Assembly (NCBI RefSeq): GCF_001467895.1
Contig: NZ_LNYO01000024.1
Span: forward strand, 1 to 64,000
DNA: 64,000 nucleotides
DNA from: Legionella nautarum
Lineage (GTDB): Bacteria; Pseudomonadota; Gammaproteobacteria; Legionellales; Legionellaceae
Direction of reading: 5' to 3'
Shown: positions 1-8,670 of the stretch, one piece after another
How positions within the stretch are numbered: position 1 is the first letter of the stretch
How the letters are laid out: every line of letters begins with the position of its first letter
Position numbers and translations under genes: made by a program
The notes under the pieces: generated by a model
The model's database searches: none
The model's input: only the letters and a program-made list of their open reading frames with translations
Told to the model about the DNA's origin: nothing

Positions 1-100
1 TATAAATTTTTCCTTCCAGATTTGTTTGCCATCAATCAATGTTTGCATAGGAGTTCGTCCACAGCACATTTTGCCTTGATGAGTGCGTTCATTATTATAA
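1..100 (-). pseudogene. IS481-type transposase, C-terminal fragment
   Basis: Read on the minus strand, positions 99 to 1 give an open frame beginning YNNERTHQGKMCCGRTP and continuing off the window edge. This matches the conserved C-terminal end of IS481-family DDE transposases (family knowledge). The rest of the gene is not upstream: the next bases on that strand are the 3' end of a group II intron, and beyond the intron lies unrelated IS6-like sequence. The fragment is therefore the 3' exon of the intron and the transposase is interrupted or lost. It may continue beyond base 1. Confidence 0.75.
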
Positions 101-2251
101 GTCGAGTAGCCACTCCCCATTATTGAGGAGCAGCCCTCTAAGAACGATGCGGGCTAGTTTCCCAGCACATCGCTCAAGCCCTCATAAGGCTGATTGAATG
201 CAGCCCAGCAGTTGCAGCGTGTGTGGGCAGATTTGCTTTTCTGATTTTCTTCTCCCGTTCTTTGAAGTACTCTTTGAAGCGGGGGTTAAATGGATTTGCC
301 TCTGCTTTCACTTTTATATGACGTCTTATGTGTGTGTCCGTTGCACGTTTGAGATAAAGAGTTTTCTTATTTCCTTCTTTGTCTTTTATGGTGCAATGAA
401 ACCGCCAATTGTCTCCAGCAAGTGCCGTAAAGTATTTACGAGAAATCCAATGTTTGCCTTTTCTGGCGTGTCTTTTCAGGCACCAGTTTTTTAGGGCTGA
501 GTAGATTTCAAAGTCGATCTTTGCGAATACTTTTGACGATACGCCTCCTTTATAATAGTTTGTCCATCCAGTTATTTTTTGGTTCAACTGGCGGATCAAT
601 ATTTCTGTAGGAAGGGCTATTGCTGATTTGATAATTGCTCGAACATCCTCGAGAAACGTTTTAATACTTGCCTTAGATGGCTTAATTAATAGTTTCCCAC
701 CCGAGTATTTTCGGACATTGAATCCAAGAAAGTTGAATCCGTCTTCTATTTTGGTTATTTTGCTTTTCTCAATGGATAACTCCAAGCCGACTTCTTTTAG
801 TGACACGATTAAGGTCGGTATTACCTTGTCCCTCAGATATTGCTCACTTGCAGCAGTTACTATAAAATCATCGGCATAAGTGATCATGTGAATCTTTTCC
901 TTATCCCGCTGTCTTTTCCTTGTGCTGACTAATTTAGTTTCAAGCCCTGAGAGAGCTATCACTGCAAGTGTTGGTGAAATAATACCGCCTTGAGGTGTCC
1001 CAAGTTCAGTTGGATGGTGTTTTCCATCCTCCATGAATCCAGCTTTTAGAAATTTTCTAAGAACAGTTTTGTTCATAGGAACATTATCTAATAACCACTC
1101 ATGGCTGATTTGATCAAAACAGGCACGGATGTCGCCTTCAAAGATCCATTGTGCTGAGTTTCTTCTTGCCAGCATTTTGAAGCATTGCTCTATAGCATCA
1201 TGTGTCGAACGCTTTGGTCTAAAACCATAGGCATTTGGATCTGCTCTTTCTTCCGCAATCGGCACCAGAGCTGCATGCCATAGGGCTTGCATGCATCGAT
1301 CTTTGATAGTTGGAATTGAGAGCGGTCTCAGCTTTCCTGATTTCTTGGGGATATATATTCTTCTTAAAGGTAAAGGTTTGTACCCTCGATTTTTAAGTTC
1401 GAATATGGCCTTCATCTTTTGTTGGGGTGTTCTCAGAACCACACCATCGACGCCCGGTGTTTTTCCACCAGTGCTGCTAGTTACTCGTTTTATGGCAGTA
1501 CATCTTCCATAAAATGAACTCGTCAGAAGTCGTTGCAGAGCCTTGACTTTGCCGCGATGTCCTTCTCTCTCTGCCTTGGCGATACGCGTTTGAAGTCGAA
1601 ATACGTGTGCTTTTGCCTTTGACCAAGGTATTGAATCCCAAGTACATAGGCGCTGCGCCGAAGAGGCACCAACAGTGTTACCTATCGTCATTTGCGTTTC
1701 TTCGTTATTTTGATTCTTCAAATTATCTCACCAGTTTGGACCAGTCCGAAGTGGGCGCACTTTCATGCTGTGTGATGGCACACTATCTAGTTCATTACAA
1801 ACTAGCTTTTGCTTTCTCGGACATCCTTTGCCTGCATGATCATAGTGCATCTTACGATGAACCTTTCCATAGGGAACCATACAGGTTTACCACGTTCCGC
1901 CATTAGAGCATGTGAACTTAGCCGCCCGCTATAGACCGAGAAGTTATGGTGGCTACGAGGAAGGTTACCCCCAGCTTCCTCCAACTTCTATGCCATGGTA
2001 ACAGCCGTTTACCATGGGCTCGCCTCTGTCGATCTTTCAACACAGGTTCAGGTATCTTCGGCATATTCACTACCTTGCGCTTACCCGGATCACGGCTTCC
2101 AGGAGGATTATTCACTTGCGCTTCAAATCCCACACTTGCGTGTTTCGCTACTTTGTCCGATCCGCTCTTTATTCAGGATCGTAGGTTCATCCAGTAGCAT
2201 GGATGGCGGTATCAGAGCACCGCAGCTCTATTTGGCGACATCGTGTCGCAC
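101..2251 (-). mobile_element. Group II intron 1, apparently full length
   Basis: The intron lies on the minus strand. Its 5' end is the GTGCG typical of group II introns at 2251-2247, followed by a domain I-like sequence rich in short helices (2250-1722). Domain IV carries the reverse transcriptase. Domain V is the 34-36 base hairpin at about 134-170, with the GAGC start, the GGGAAACT-type tip and the GTTC return. Domain VI follows, and the element ends in CTACTCGAC at 109-101, like related bacterial introns. Length is about 2.15 kb. The two flanks come from different elements: an IS6-associated repeat on the 5' side and an IS481 transposase on the 3' side. Exact ends are inferred from consensus, so allow a few bases. 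Confidence 0.85.
174..1721 (-). CDS. ltrA: Group II intron reverse transcriptase/maturase
   Basis: This 515-residue protein copies the intron RNA into DNA and helps it splice. The reverse transcriptase domain is intact: GVDG near residue 90, YGFRP and the TPQGGIISP block, and the catalytic YADD at about residues 279-282. The maturase X region follows (GWTNYYKGG). The C-terminus reaches the IKVKAEANPF...YF segment that normally precedes an HNH endonuclease, but the HNH cysteines and histidines are absent and the protein ends about 20 residues later. The stop codon TGA overlaps the start of intron domain V. Splicing could be intact while target cleavage depends on other means. Confidence 0.9.
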   Translation of the reverse strand: MKNQNNEETQMTIGNTVGASSAQRLCTWDSIPWSKAKAHVFRLQTRIAKAEREGHRGKVKALQRLLTSSFYGRCTAIKRVTSSTGGKTPGVDGVVLRTPQQKMKAIFELKNRGYKPLPLRRIYIPKKSGKLRPLSIPTIKDRCMQALWHAALVPIAEERADPNAYGFRPKRSTHDAIEQCFKMLARRNSAQWIFEGDIRACFDQISHEWLLDNVPMNKTVLRKFLKAGFMEDGKHHPTELGTPQGGIISPTLAVIALSGLETKLVSTRKRQRDKEKIHMITYADDFIVTAASEQYLRDKVIPTLIVSLKEVGLELSIEKSKITKIEDGFNFLGFNVRKYSGGKLLIKPSKASIKTFLEDVRAIIKSAIALPTEILIRQLNQKITGWTNYYKGGVSSKVFAKIDFEIYSALKNWCLKRHARKGKHWISRKYFTALAGDNWRFHCTIKDKEGNKKTLYLKRATDTHIRRHIKVKAEANPFNPRFKEYFKEREKKIRKANLPTHAATAGLHSISLMRA

Positions 2252-2290
2252 GGGGTTTGAAGTCCTCATGGCCGAAAACGTACGCTAAGC
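2252..2290 (+). repeat. IS6-associated short repeat, copy 1
   Basis: The stretch GGGGTTTGAAGTCCTCATGG followed by CCGAAAACGTACGCTAAG directly abuts the 5' end of group II intron 1. The same roughly 36-base sequence is found on the opposite strand at the 3' end of the nearby IS6 transposase gene (about 2411-2448) and again at 17197-17235. It encodes the last residues GFEVLMAENVR of that transposase. It is probably the decayed end of an IS6-type element. Confidence 0.7.
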
Positions 2291-2393
2291 TAGAATTCAG
2301 TGCGAATTAAAAACAATATGGATTTTTTCTGTTATAGAAATTATTAAAATAACGCAATCATGATGATTTTTTATTTTTAATATTTATTATAAA
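2291..2393. other. AT-rich spacer, no gene seen
   Basis: About 100 bases of very AT-rich DNA separate the short repeat from the IS6 transposase stop codon. An IS6 right-hand terminal inverted repeat would be expected here and no match to GGCTCCGTTGCAAAAACC was found, which suggests that end of the IS is lost or diverged. Confidence 0.5.
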
Positions 2394-3041
2394 TCATATA
2401 GATACTGCTTGGCGTACGTTTTCGGCCATGAGGACTTCAAACCCCCTGATGGTGGCATAGGCTGTTTTCATGGATTGAAACCCTCGAACAGGATTGATAA
2501 GACGTTTGAGCTTACCATGGTCTGCTTCCAGGCGGTTGTTGCGATACTTGATCTGGTGGTGTTCTGTATTTTCAGAAAGACTTCCTTCCTGCTTCAGCTC
2601 CCTGATTGCCTGCCCGTAGGCCGGATTTTTATCCGTATTAATAACGGTCAAATCACAGGTTGGATTACTTTTAATAAGCTTTTTCAGGAAGCGTTTCGCA
2701 GCCTTTGCATTCCTGCGGTGCGAAAGATAAAAATCAATGGTATTACTATGTTCATCTAAGGCTCGGTAGAGATACTTCCATTCGCCTTTTACACGTATGT
2801 AAGTTTCATCCAGATGCCATCTGCTGGAATAGCGCCTTTTATACCAGTCAAGCCGTTTCTTCAGTTCCGGCGCATAGTGCTGAACCCATCGATAGAGCGT
2901 TGTATGATCAATGGACAAACCTCTCTCTGATATCATTTCTTCCAGGTCACGATAGCTGATCCCATATTTACAGTACCAGCGCACGCATTGCAGAATAACC
3001 TCACCATGAAAATGACGCCATTTGAACTCCGGATTCTTCAT
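2394..3041 (-). CDS. IS6/IS26-family transposase
   Basis: This DDE transposase moves an IS6-type element by replicative or cointegrate transposition. Counted from an upstream ATG at 3098, the catalytic triad is D97 (HLDETY), D156 (INTDKNPAYG) and E191 (EADHGK), with 34 residues between the second D and the E as in the family. I place the start at 3041 because AGGAG lies 8 bases upstream and MKNPEFKWRH aligns with the usual IS26 N-terminus. The last residues, LMAENVRQAVSI, do not follow the usual RALRKGQ continuation and the protein is about 20 residues short, so the C-terminus may be truncated. The catalytic core is intact, so activity is possible if an end partner exists. Confidence 0.88.
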   Translation of the reverse strand: MKNPEFKWRHFHGEVILQCVRWYCKYGISYRDLEEMISERGLSIDHTTLYRWVQHYAPELKKRLDWYKRRYSSRWHLDETYIRVKGEWKYLYRALDEHSNTIDFYLSHRRNAKAAKRFLKKLIKSNPTCDLTVINTDKNPAYGQAIRELKQEGSLSENTEHHQIKYRNNRLEADHGKLKRLINPVRGFQSMKTAYATIRGFEVLMAENVRQAVSI

Positions 3042-3087
3042 GGTTAGGAACTCCTGAATAAAATTACTCAAGTATAATTCAGTGTTT

Positions 3088-3105
3088 GGTTTTTGCAACG
3101 GAGCC
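3088..3105 (-). repeat. IS6-type terminal inverted repeat (left end)
   Basis: On the minus strand this reads GGCTCCGTTGCAAAAACC, an IS6-family terminal repeat (GGYTYTGTTGCAAA-like), about 50 bases upstream of the transposase start. A diverged relative, GATTCCGTTGCAAAAACG, is present at 12064-12081. No partner end was found on the other side of the transposase. Confidence 0.7.
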
Positions 3106-3226
3106 CAATTTTTTATCTAATGAAGAGCTAATTCGCTTTTGCCTCGCTTCTGTAATTAAACCCATATTAATAATTTCAAATTGCAAAATTTTACTGTTAT
3201 CGCGGTATTTAATATCTGATTTGGCC

Positions 3227-5062
3227 TCATGAATGAGATAATGTTCCCAGGTTATAATTATGAATAATTTGCTTAAACTCTGCAGGACTATAGGTATGAT
3301 GCCAATGCTTTAGATAAATTTCTTTGGGTATGATAAGTATATCCACCTGATTTTCTGCAACAATAGTCGCATTTCTTATATCGCCACGTATTACACCGGT
3401 ACTACCCAGAGGAATCCAGGGGGAGACTTCAAACATACTGTAACCACCACCAGGAATACCTTTTAATCCCAAGCCTAGCGGAATATAAACAAACCCGGCA
3501 TAGTCTCCTGCATGCGTCAGCACTTGTCCGGTTTCCAGGGTAAACAATTTGACGTAATCAAATCCTCCATCCAATGGAATAGAATCGACTTTATGGCCTG
3601 TTTGGCCAATATTATGCAAAATCTGTTGTTTATACGACGTATCCCAGTCAACGGTTTTCGCGGTTATATATCGCTGCTTTTCCTCTGCCGGTACTTTTTG
3701 CAAGGATGGAACCAGCTTTATTAATGGCTCAAGTGCAGGATTTCCTTTAATCAATGTGGTGCGCAAGGCAGGTGTAAAGTTCATATTGTCCTCGGTTGAT
3801 TCCAGCAAAATGAATATTTTTTTATTTTTTTTTAAAAAATTTCCCGTTTCAGCGGCCAATTCAGGTGGGCGGTAAAAACCGTCAATCACATCTGCCTGGA
3901 TATCTCCAATCAGCATCGCTGCGCTGTTAATGGCTTTTTCAGTTGCCTCTTTTGTTGCAAATTCCCCTCGATAAAATGCAAAACTTAAATTACCTTCAGG
4001 CGTTAAACTAACGCTGGAAAGATTGGCTTCAGCAGAATTTATAGGCCTGTCGCCTGATAATAAAAATAATTTATTAGCTCCCATCTTTAAGGCATAAACA
4101 GCATTAGCAGTGCATTGATCAATAAAGATTTGATAATCTCCTGATGTTTTAAGCGCAGTACCTCGTTGTCGCATGGCATCTGCACTGCGAATCAAACGTA
4201 CGGTATCCAGTACATCTTCCGTAAATTCAATAAGATTTGCTGAAGTACGGTCGGTAAGCCAATGGTAAGATTGATGGGCAAAATCCTCATAATAGGCAGC
4301 GAGGATTTTAGCCTGCGTATCGGTAGTTTGTGTATGTTTAAGTTGTTGATATTGTGCTTCGGCTTCCTCTAACTCTCTTTGCTTTATAGTATTGGGCTTT
4401 GATTTTAATTGCCTGATTTTTTTTTCCCAGAAAATTTCAACCAGGGTATGTCTTAAACAATAATGCATCTGTTTTTGCAAATTGATTGTATTATTAATCA
4501 TACTGATTGGTACTGAGCTTTTGCTATGACAATAGGCTAAAGCAAGTAATTCCCTTATCATAATTTGTGGCTCAACCTTTATTGATTTTTCTCTGTAAAA
4601 ATTTAATATTTTCCAGGGGATTCCGCCAACATTATGTTGCCAAATCATATTAATAATTTCATCATAATGCGGAGAAAATGCTTCATGAGCTACGTATTCA
4701 GCATGAGTTGCCCGGCCAAATGGGGTTGTGTTAAGCATACCAATATCATGAAAATACGCCAGCAAGCAGGCATAAGCTTTCATGAATTCAAGCCGAAAAT
4801 TATCACGGTGTGGAATTAACACGCCATTAATTTGTGGCAAAAGCTCTAACACCAATCGCGCAATATCACGAATATGAACTACGCCATGATCCGTATAAAG
4901 AGCAATATGAGCCAAAGGATCTTCTAAAAAAAGGGGATCCTGAATTACATTTTCGAATAATAAATTTTTATTAATTTTTTCTTCATACATTTTTTCAATA
5001 ATTTCTTGCAATGCAGGAGGGATATAATGATTTAAATTATGGTCTGTAGTTATGTTTATCAT
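3227..5062 (-). CDS. HD-domain phosphohydrolase-like protein with cyclic-nucleotide-domain-like C-terminus
   Basis: This is a 611-residue soluble protein. The N-terminal half carries an HD metal-site pattern: H59 and H63 (TDHGVVH), the HD pair H105-D106 (YFHDIG), and later histidines at about 120, 126 and 143, as in metal-dependent phosphohydrolases. Residues of about 505-600 resemble a cyclic-nucleotide-binding beta roll (GQVLTHAGD, WIPLGSTGVIRG, RNATIVA, ILIIPKEIYL). Substrate and ligand are unknown. The gene starts 12 bases after the stop of the nucleoside phosphorylase gene, so the two are probably cotranscribed. A role in nucleotide or signal turnover is inference. Confidence 0.75.
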   Translation of the reverse strand: MINITTDHNLNHYIPPALQEIIEKMYEEKINKNLLFENVIQDPLFLEDPLAHIALYTDHGVVHIRDIARLVLELLPQINGVLIPHRDNFRLEFMKAYACLLAYFHDIGMLNTTPFGRATHAEYVAHEAFSPHYDEIINMIWQHNVGGIPWKILNFYREKSIKVEPQIMIRELLALAYCHSKSSVPISMINNTINLQKQMHYCLRHTLVEIFWEKKIRQLKSKPNTIKQRELEEAEAQYQQLKHTQTTDTQAKILAAYYEDFAHQSYHWLTDRTSANLIEFTEDVLDTVRLIRSADAMRQRGTALKTSGDYQIFIDQCTANAVYALKMGANKLFLLSGDRPINSAEANLSSVSLTPEGNLSFAFYRGEFATKEATEKAINSAAMLIGDIQADVIDGFYRPPELAAETGNFLKKNKKIFILLESTEDNMNFTPALRTTLIKGNPALEPLIKLVPSLQKVPAEEKQRYITAKTVDWDTSYKQQILHNIGQTGHKVDSIPLDGGFDYVKLFTLETGQVLTHAGDYAGFVYIPLGLGLKGIPGGGYSMFEVSPWIPLGSTGVIRGDIRNATIVAENQVDILIIPKEIYLKHWHHTYSPAEFKQIIHNYNLGTLSHS

Positions 5063-5074
5063 GAGAGGCTCATT

Positions 5075-5941
5075 TTATAGTAATTTTTCCAAAATTTTCT
5101 GAATAAATTTTTCCATTAATCGTGGAATATCATTGGATTTTTGCCCTAAAATGCGATTAACAATGATTGCACTTAATGAACAACAGTGGTGATTTAATAC
5201 ACGGCCCAAGGCATAAATGCCGGATGTTTCCATTTCAAAATTGGTGATGCGAATTCCTTGTTGTCGAAATGATTGTAATTTATTCAAAATATCCGGAAAT
5301 GCTATTGTTGCACGTAGTTGTCGTCCTTGAGGTGCATAAAATCCGACACAAGTTGCTGTGATTCCACTGATAAACGTATCCGCAAACTGATCAGCAAGGA
5401 TGTCTGAACCACTCACTAAATAAGGTTGCATATTGGCTGGAAAAATATCCAGATGATTATGAATAGCTTGCTGCAAATCAATTTCATTTTGGTAAGGAGT
5501 GGTATACTGGTAATAACGCAGGAGATTATCAAAACCCAGGGCAAATCTTGCCAGCAGAAATGAATTTACGGGTATGTCGGCTTGCATAGAACCCGAAGTA
5601 CCCACGCGAATAATATTTAATGATTTGAGAGTGGATTTAACAGTACGTGATTGCAGATCAATATTGGCCAAAGCATCTAATTCATTGATACAAATATCAA
5701 TATTGTCAGTTCCTATTCCTGTTGATATTACGCTAATGTGTTTGCCATTAAGATAACCGGTATGGGTTGTAAATTCACGATTTTGGCGCTTGCATTCGAT
5801 TTTATCAAAATGTTTACTGATATCGGCAACGCGCTCAGGATCGCCAACCGTAATGATTGTATCTGCTATCTCATAGGGGAATAGGGCTAAGTGATAAATA
5901 CTGCCGTTCGGATTTAGTATTAAACTTGCTTCGTCAAACAT
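5075..5941 (-). CDS. Nucleoside phosphorylase (uridine/purine type)
   Basis: A 288-residue member of the PNP/UDP phosphorylase family, which splits nucleosides with phosphate into base and ribose-1-phosphate. Seen motifs are TVGDPERV near residue 32, the STGIGTDN phosphate and sugar region near 76, RVGTSGS near 112, and NFEMETSGIYALG near 233, which carries the family's Glu-Met-Glu ribose-binding residues. Substrate choice cannot be read reliably. It is the first gene of a minus-strand pair with the HD protein downstream, and the region upstream to 6140 carries no other gene. Confidence 0.85.
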   Translation of the reverse strand: MFDEASLILNPNGSIYHLALFPYEIADTIITVGDPERVADISKHFDKIECKRQNREFTTHTGYLNGKHISVISTGIGTDNIDICINELDALANIDLQSRTVKSTLKSLNIIRVGTSGSMQADIPVNSFLLARFALGFDNLLRYYQYTTPYQNEIDLQQAIHNHLDIFPANMQPYLVSGSDILADQFADTFISGITATCVGFYAPQGRQLRATIAFPDILNKLQSFRQQGIRITNFEMETSGIYALGRVLNHHCCSLSAIIVNRILGQKSNDIPRLMEKFIQKILEKLL

Positions 5942-6138
5942 AAAACATCCTGCTGATGTTTAATACAATTTACTATAGTTGGTGAATTGGGAGTAAGCAA
6001 GGAGATTATTTTTAACTATTTGATTTCATTATTAAATTATTGAATTAGGCCAAAATAAGATATTATTTTTGTGAATCCACGCATTGGGGATAACATAGTG
6101 AACATTGCCTGCATACATATTGAGTTAAAATCTACTTC

Positions 6139-6931
6139 AGCAAATTGATTTTGAACAGCTTGAGCTTCAATCACGCTCACAAATCAATGATATACGACAA
6201 GAGTCTGAGGTTGATGTGCTTTTCAAAACCAAAATAGGTAAAAAGGAGGCTTATCTATATATTCTATTAGAGCACCAGTCTTCGCCTGATGAACTAATGC
6301 CTTTTCGTTTATTAAAGTATCTTTGCAATATTATGGATAATCATTTGAAAAGCCAGAAAGCCAAAAAATTACCGCTGGTCTATCCGCTTGTCATTTATCA
6401 TGGAAAGCGCAAGTATCCTTTTTCAACGAATCTCTCTGATTTAATTGATGCACCTAAGGAATTGGTAGATTCTTATTTTTTAAAACCATTTCAACTCATG
6501 GACTTAGGGCAAATTGATGATAAAGTTCTAAAACAGCATGCTTGGTCAGGTGTTATGGAGTTTGCCTTAAAGCACATTTTTGCCAGAGACATCTTACCTT
6601 ATTTAAAAGAAATTGCAGATATTTTGCATAAACTGACCCTATCAGGTGGCCGCCATTATATCGAGATTGTGTTACAATATTTGTTAGAACGAGGGGAATT
6701 AAGTGATCAAAGTAAGTTTTTTTCGCTCATTAACAAAGAAATATTCCCTGATGTCGGAGAAAAAATCATGAGTCTGCAGAACAATTGAGACAAGAAGGTA
6801 TAGAAAAAGGACGTAGAGAGGCGGAACTTGAAATGGCTCAACGCATGCTTGATGCAGGCTCAGAGCTCGTTTTTATAGCGAAAGTAACTGGCCTATCAAC
6901 CAATGAAATAAAAGCTTTACAGAAAAAATAA
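6139..6931 (+). pseudogene. Rpn/YhgA-type PD-(D/E)XK nuclease, N-terminally truncated and frameshifted
   Basis: From about 6154 the frame reads LLQQIDFEQLELQSRSQI and runs without a break into VDVLFKTKIGKKEAYLY and the rest of the Rpn (recombination-promoting nuclease, transposase_31) core. An in-frame stop lies upstream at about 6124, so the normal N-terminus is missing. The core frame ends at 6788 with a short foreign tail, but a shift of one base near 6772 restores SAEQLRQEGIEKGRREAE and the usual Rpn C-terminus ending KALQKK at 6931. A GTG at 6216 would give a 190-residue product, but nothing else supports it as a start. The gene is most likely dead. Confidence 0.8.
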
Positions 6932-6941
6932 TAAGTTTTAT

Positions 6942-7127
6942 ATGAAATGGAAAAGTGTTGATGAGCGGCCTCTTAAATACGGTCGCTATTTAGCTTTATC
7001 AAAAAATAAAAAAATCTATATTTGTGAATATGAGATCTTTAATGATACTTGGTGGGATGAGTATTTCTCACAAAAACCTGCCGAAGTAACACACTGGATG
7101 GAGTTGCCAGGATTAACAAAAGAATAA
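6942..7127 (+). CDS. Small DUF551-like protein
   Basis: A 61-residue protein that starts KWKSVDERPLKYGRY and ends VTHWMELPGLTKE. The W-x-x-V...P...G opening and the THWMELP ending are the hallmarks of DUF551, a short domain often found in phages and mobile regions. Function is unknown. It lies 10 bases after the Rpn remnant and 7 bases before the YheU-like gene, in DNA rich in decayed genes. Confidence 0.6.
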   Translation: MKWKSVDERPLKYGRYLALSKNKKIYICEYEIFNDTWWDEYFSQKPAEVTHWMELPGLTKE

Positions 7128-7134
7128 ATACAAT

Positions 7135-7389
7135 ATGATTGAAATTGACTCAGCCTTATTAAGTAAAATGGCTTTAGAAAATTTAATAATAGAAGTAATT
7201 ACTCGCCAAGCTACAGAGTATGGCGAATTTGAAATTAATCTTCAAATTAAAAAAGAGCAGCTTTTGGATAAAATTAAGAATGGAAGTGCAGTAATAGTAT
7301 ATTGCGCGAAAGAAAATATTTGCGATGTAATAACAGCGGATGATTTTATAAAATTTCAGAAGCAATTAATAAAAGACCATTTAGAGTAA
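7135..7389 (+). CDS. YheU-like (UPF0270) small protein
   Basis: An 84-residue protein. ALENLIIEVITRQATEYGE, then a run of charged residues, then GSAVIVYCAKENICDVITADDF follow the UPF0270/YheU pattern (L.NLIE.FV.R.GTDYGE ... G.AV.V). YheU function is not established. A hairpin at 7422-7446 lies downstream. Match is by eye, so moderate confidence. Confidence 0.6.
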   Translation: MIEIDSALLSKMALENLIIEVITRQATEYGEFEINLQIKKEQLLDKIKNGSAVIVYCAKENICDVITADDFIKFQKQLIKDHLE

Positions 7390-7742
7390 TAATAAAAATT
7401 CTATTATAATCAATGAGTTAGGTCTGATTATCTATATTAATCAGACTTAATTGTGATGCCACAGCAAACAACCGCGCTACTCTACCTTCTATTTTGAATT
7501 TCTTAAATTTTATTCAATTTTGCTGGTGGGCTAGTTGATCTTAAATATTTTCTCTCTTAGCCTTGCAGCTGTAGGTGAAGGACACTAAAATTGCAAAATT
7601 TTAAAGCATTTGGAGCAAAGAAAAAATTCTTTCCCTTTATCAACTGGGTGTTCCCATGCAAAAAATGATTACAATACACCTGGTTATGTAAAGTATCTGT
7701 CACTTAAAGCCTTTATTAACAAATCAAACCAAGTTTCTGTGT
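7390..7742. other. Intergenic region with one hairpin
   Basis: No open frame with coding character. The one structure seen is the inverted repeat GTCTGATT / AATCAGAC at 7422-7429 and 7439-7446. It could end transcription of the small genes before it, but it lacks a good T-run. The rest shows nothing I can name. Confidence 0.4.
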
Positions 7743-8639
7743 ATGAATAATCTCATCTTCTATAAACAACGATTTAATCTTGCCAATGCCACTTTCATCC
7801 CTATTGAGCATGAAGAAGCAATGGTTGCCATTGTATATAAAATTGTTATTCCAAAAAGCAGCTCGTTTATTTTGAAAATATGCCCACGAGCTGAAGATTA
7901 CTGGCGTGAAGTTTATTTTTTAAATTTTCTTGCAGATGTATTACCAGTCGCCAAAATTATACAGGCAGAACCACCAACCGTATCAAATTATGGCGCTATC
8001 TTAATGGAGTGTTTTTCAGGTAATCTACTGAACAAAAAAGACATTACCGATAAAATTAGCTATGAAACGGGAGTATTACTCGCAAGTCTTCATCTTAATC
8101 GAGTTTATCAGTATGGTGATTTAACTCAAAAACACAGTTTAAGTCCAGATCCACGTACCCCATTCAAGCATAAATTTGAAGAAAGTTTTTCGGAATGTTG
8201 TAATAATTTACCCAAAGAGCTCATTGAAAAATCCTGGCAATATTATAAGACACATGTTGATGCATTGAATTTAGTAGATGGCGCATGCCTAATTCATCGT
8301 GATTTTAGACCTGGTAATATAATTTTATTTGATGGGAAAATTACAGGTATTATTGACTGGGCTTCCGCACGTGCGAGCTTTGCCGAAGAGGACTTTAGTC
8401 CTTTAGAGCTTAATGAATGGTCAGATGAATCCAAGCTAAAAAAATCCTTTTTAAAAGGTTATGCGAGCATACGTCCAATCCCTAAATATCAGCTAATAAT
8501 TCCTCTCTTACTTATGAATCGTGCTTTTTCGATTATAGGATTTACTGTTAAAAAAGGAACTTGGAATAATATTAATGCCCCTGCGTATCAGGCTAATCTT
8601 AAATACCTGGATGGCTTTTTTAAAAAACAATCAATTTAA
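7743..8639 (+). CDS. Aminoglycoside phosphotransferase-fold kinase (APH family)
   Basis: A 298-residue protein with the APH/choline-kinase fold. The catalytic loop LIHRDFRPGN starts near residue 185 and the metal-binding GIIDWASA lies near 203, both conserved for ATP-dependent phosphotransfer to a small hydroxyl substrate. The substrate is unknown; the family includes antibiotic, choline and homoserine kinases. The gene stands alone, and the second group II intron begins 32 bases after its stop, so it is intact. Drug resistance should not be assumed. Confidence 0.75.
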   Translation: MNNLIFYKQRFNLANATFIPIEHEEAMVAIVYKIVIPKSSSFILKICPRAEDYWREVYFLNFLADVLPVAKIIQAEPPTVSNYGAILMECFSGNLLNKKDITDKISYETGVLLASLHLNRVYQYGDLTQKHSLSPDPRTPFKHKFEESFSECCNNLPKELIEKSWQYYKTHVDALNLVDGACLIHRDFRPGNIILFDGKITGIIDWASARASFAEEDFSPLELNEWSDESKLKKSFLKGYASIRPIPKYQLIIPLLLMNRAFSIIGFTVKKGTWNNINAPAYQANLKYLDGFFKKQSI

Positions 8640-8670
8640 AAGCTCATTGCCAGTTTGGACCAGATATGCG

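Noticed and set aside
7743-8639. Antibiotic resistance gene by APH fold.
   Set aside because: The fold is shared by many non-resistance kinases, and no residue seen here points to a drug substrate.
1732-8665. The 14-base string CCAGTTTGGACCAG is found near both introns (about 1732 and 8650).
   Set aside because: In a 64 kb window several 14-base matches are expected by chance, and one copy lies inside intron 1 while the other is outside intron 2.
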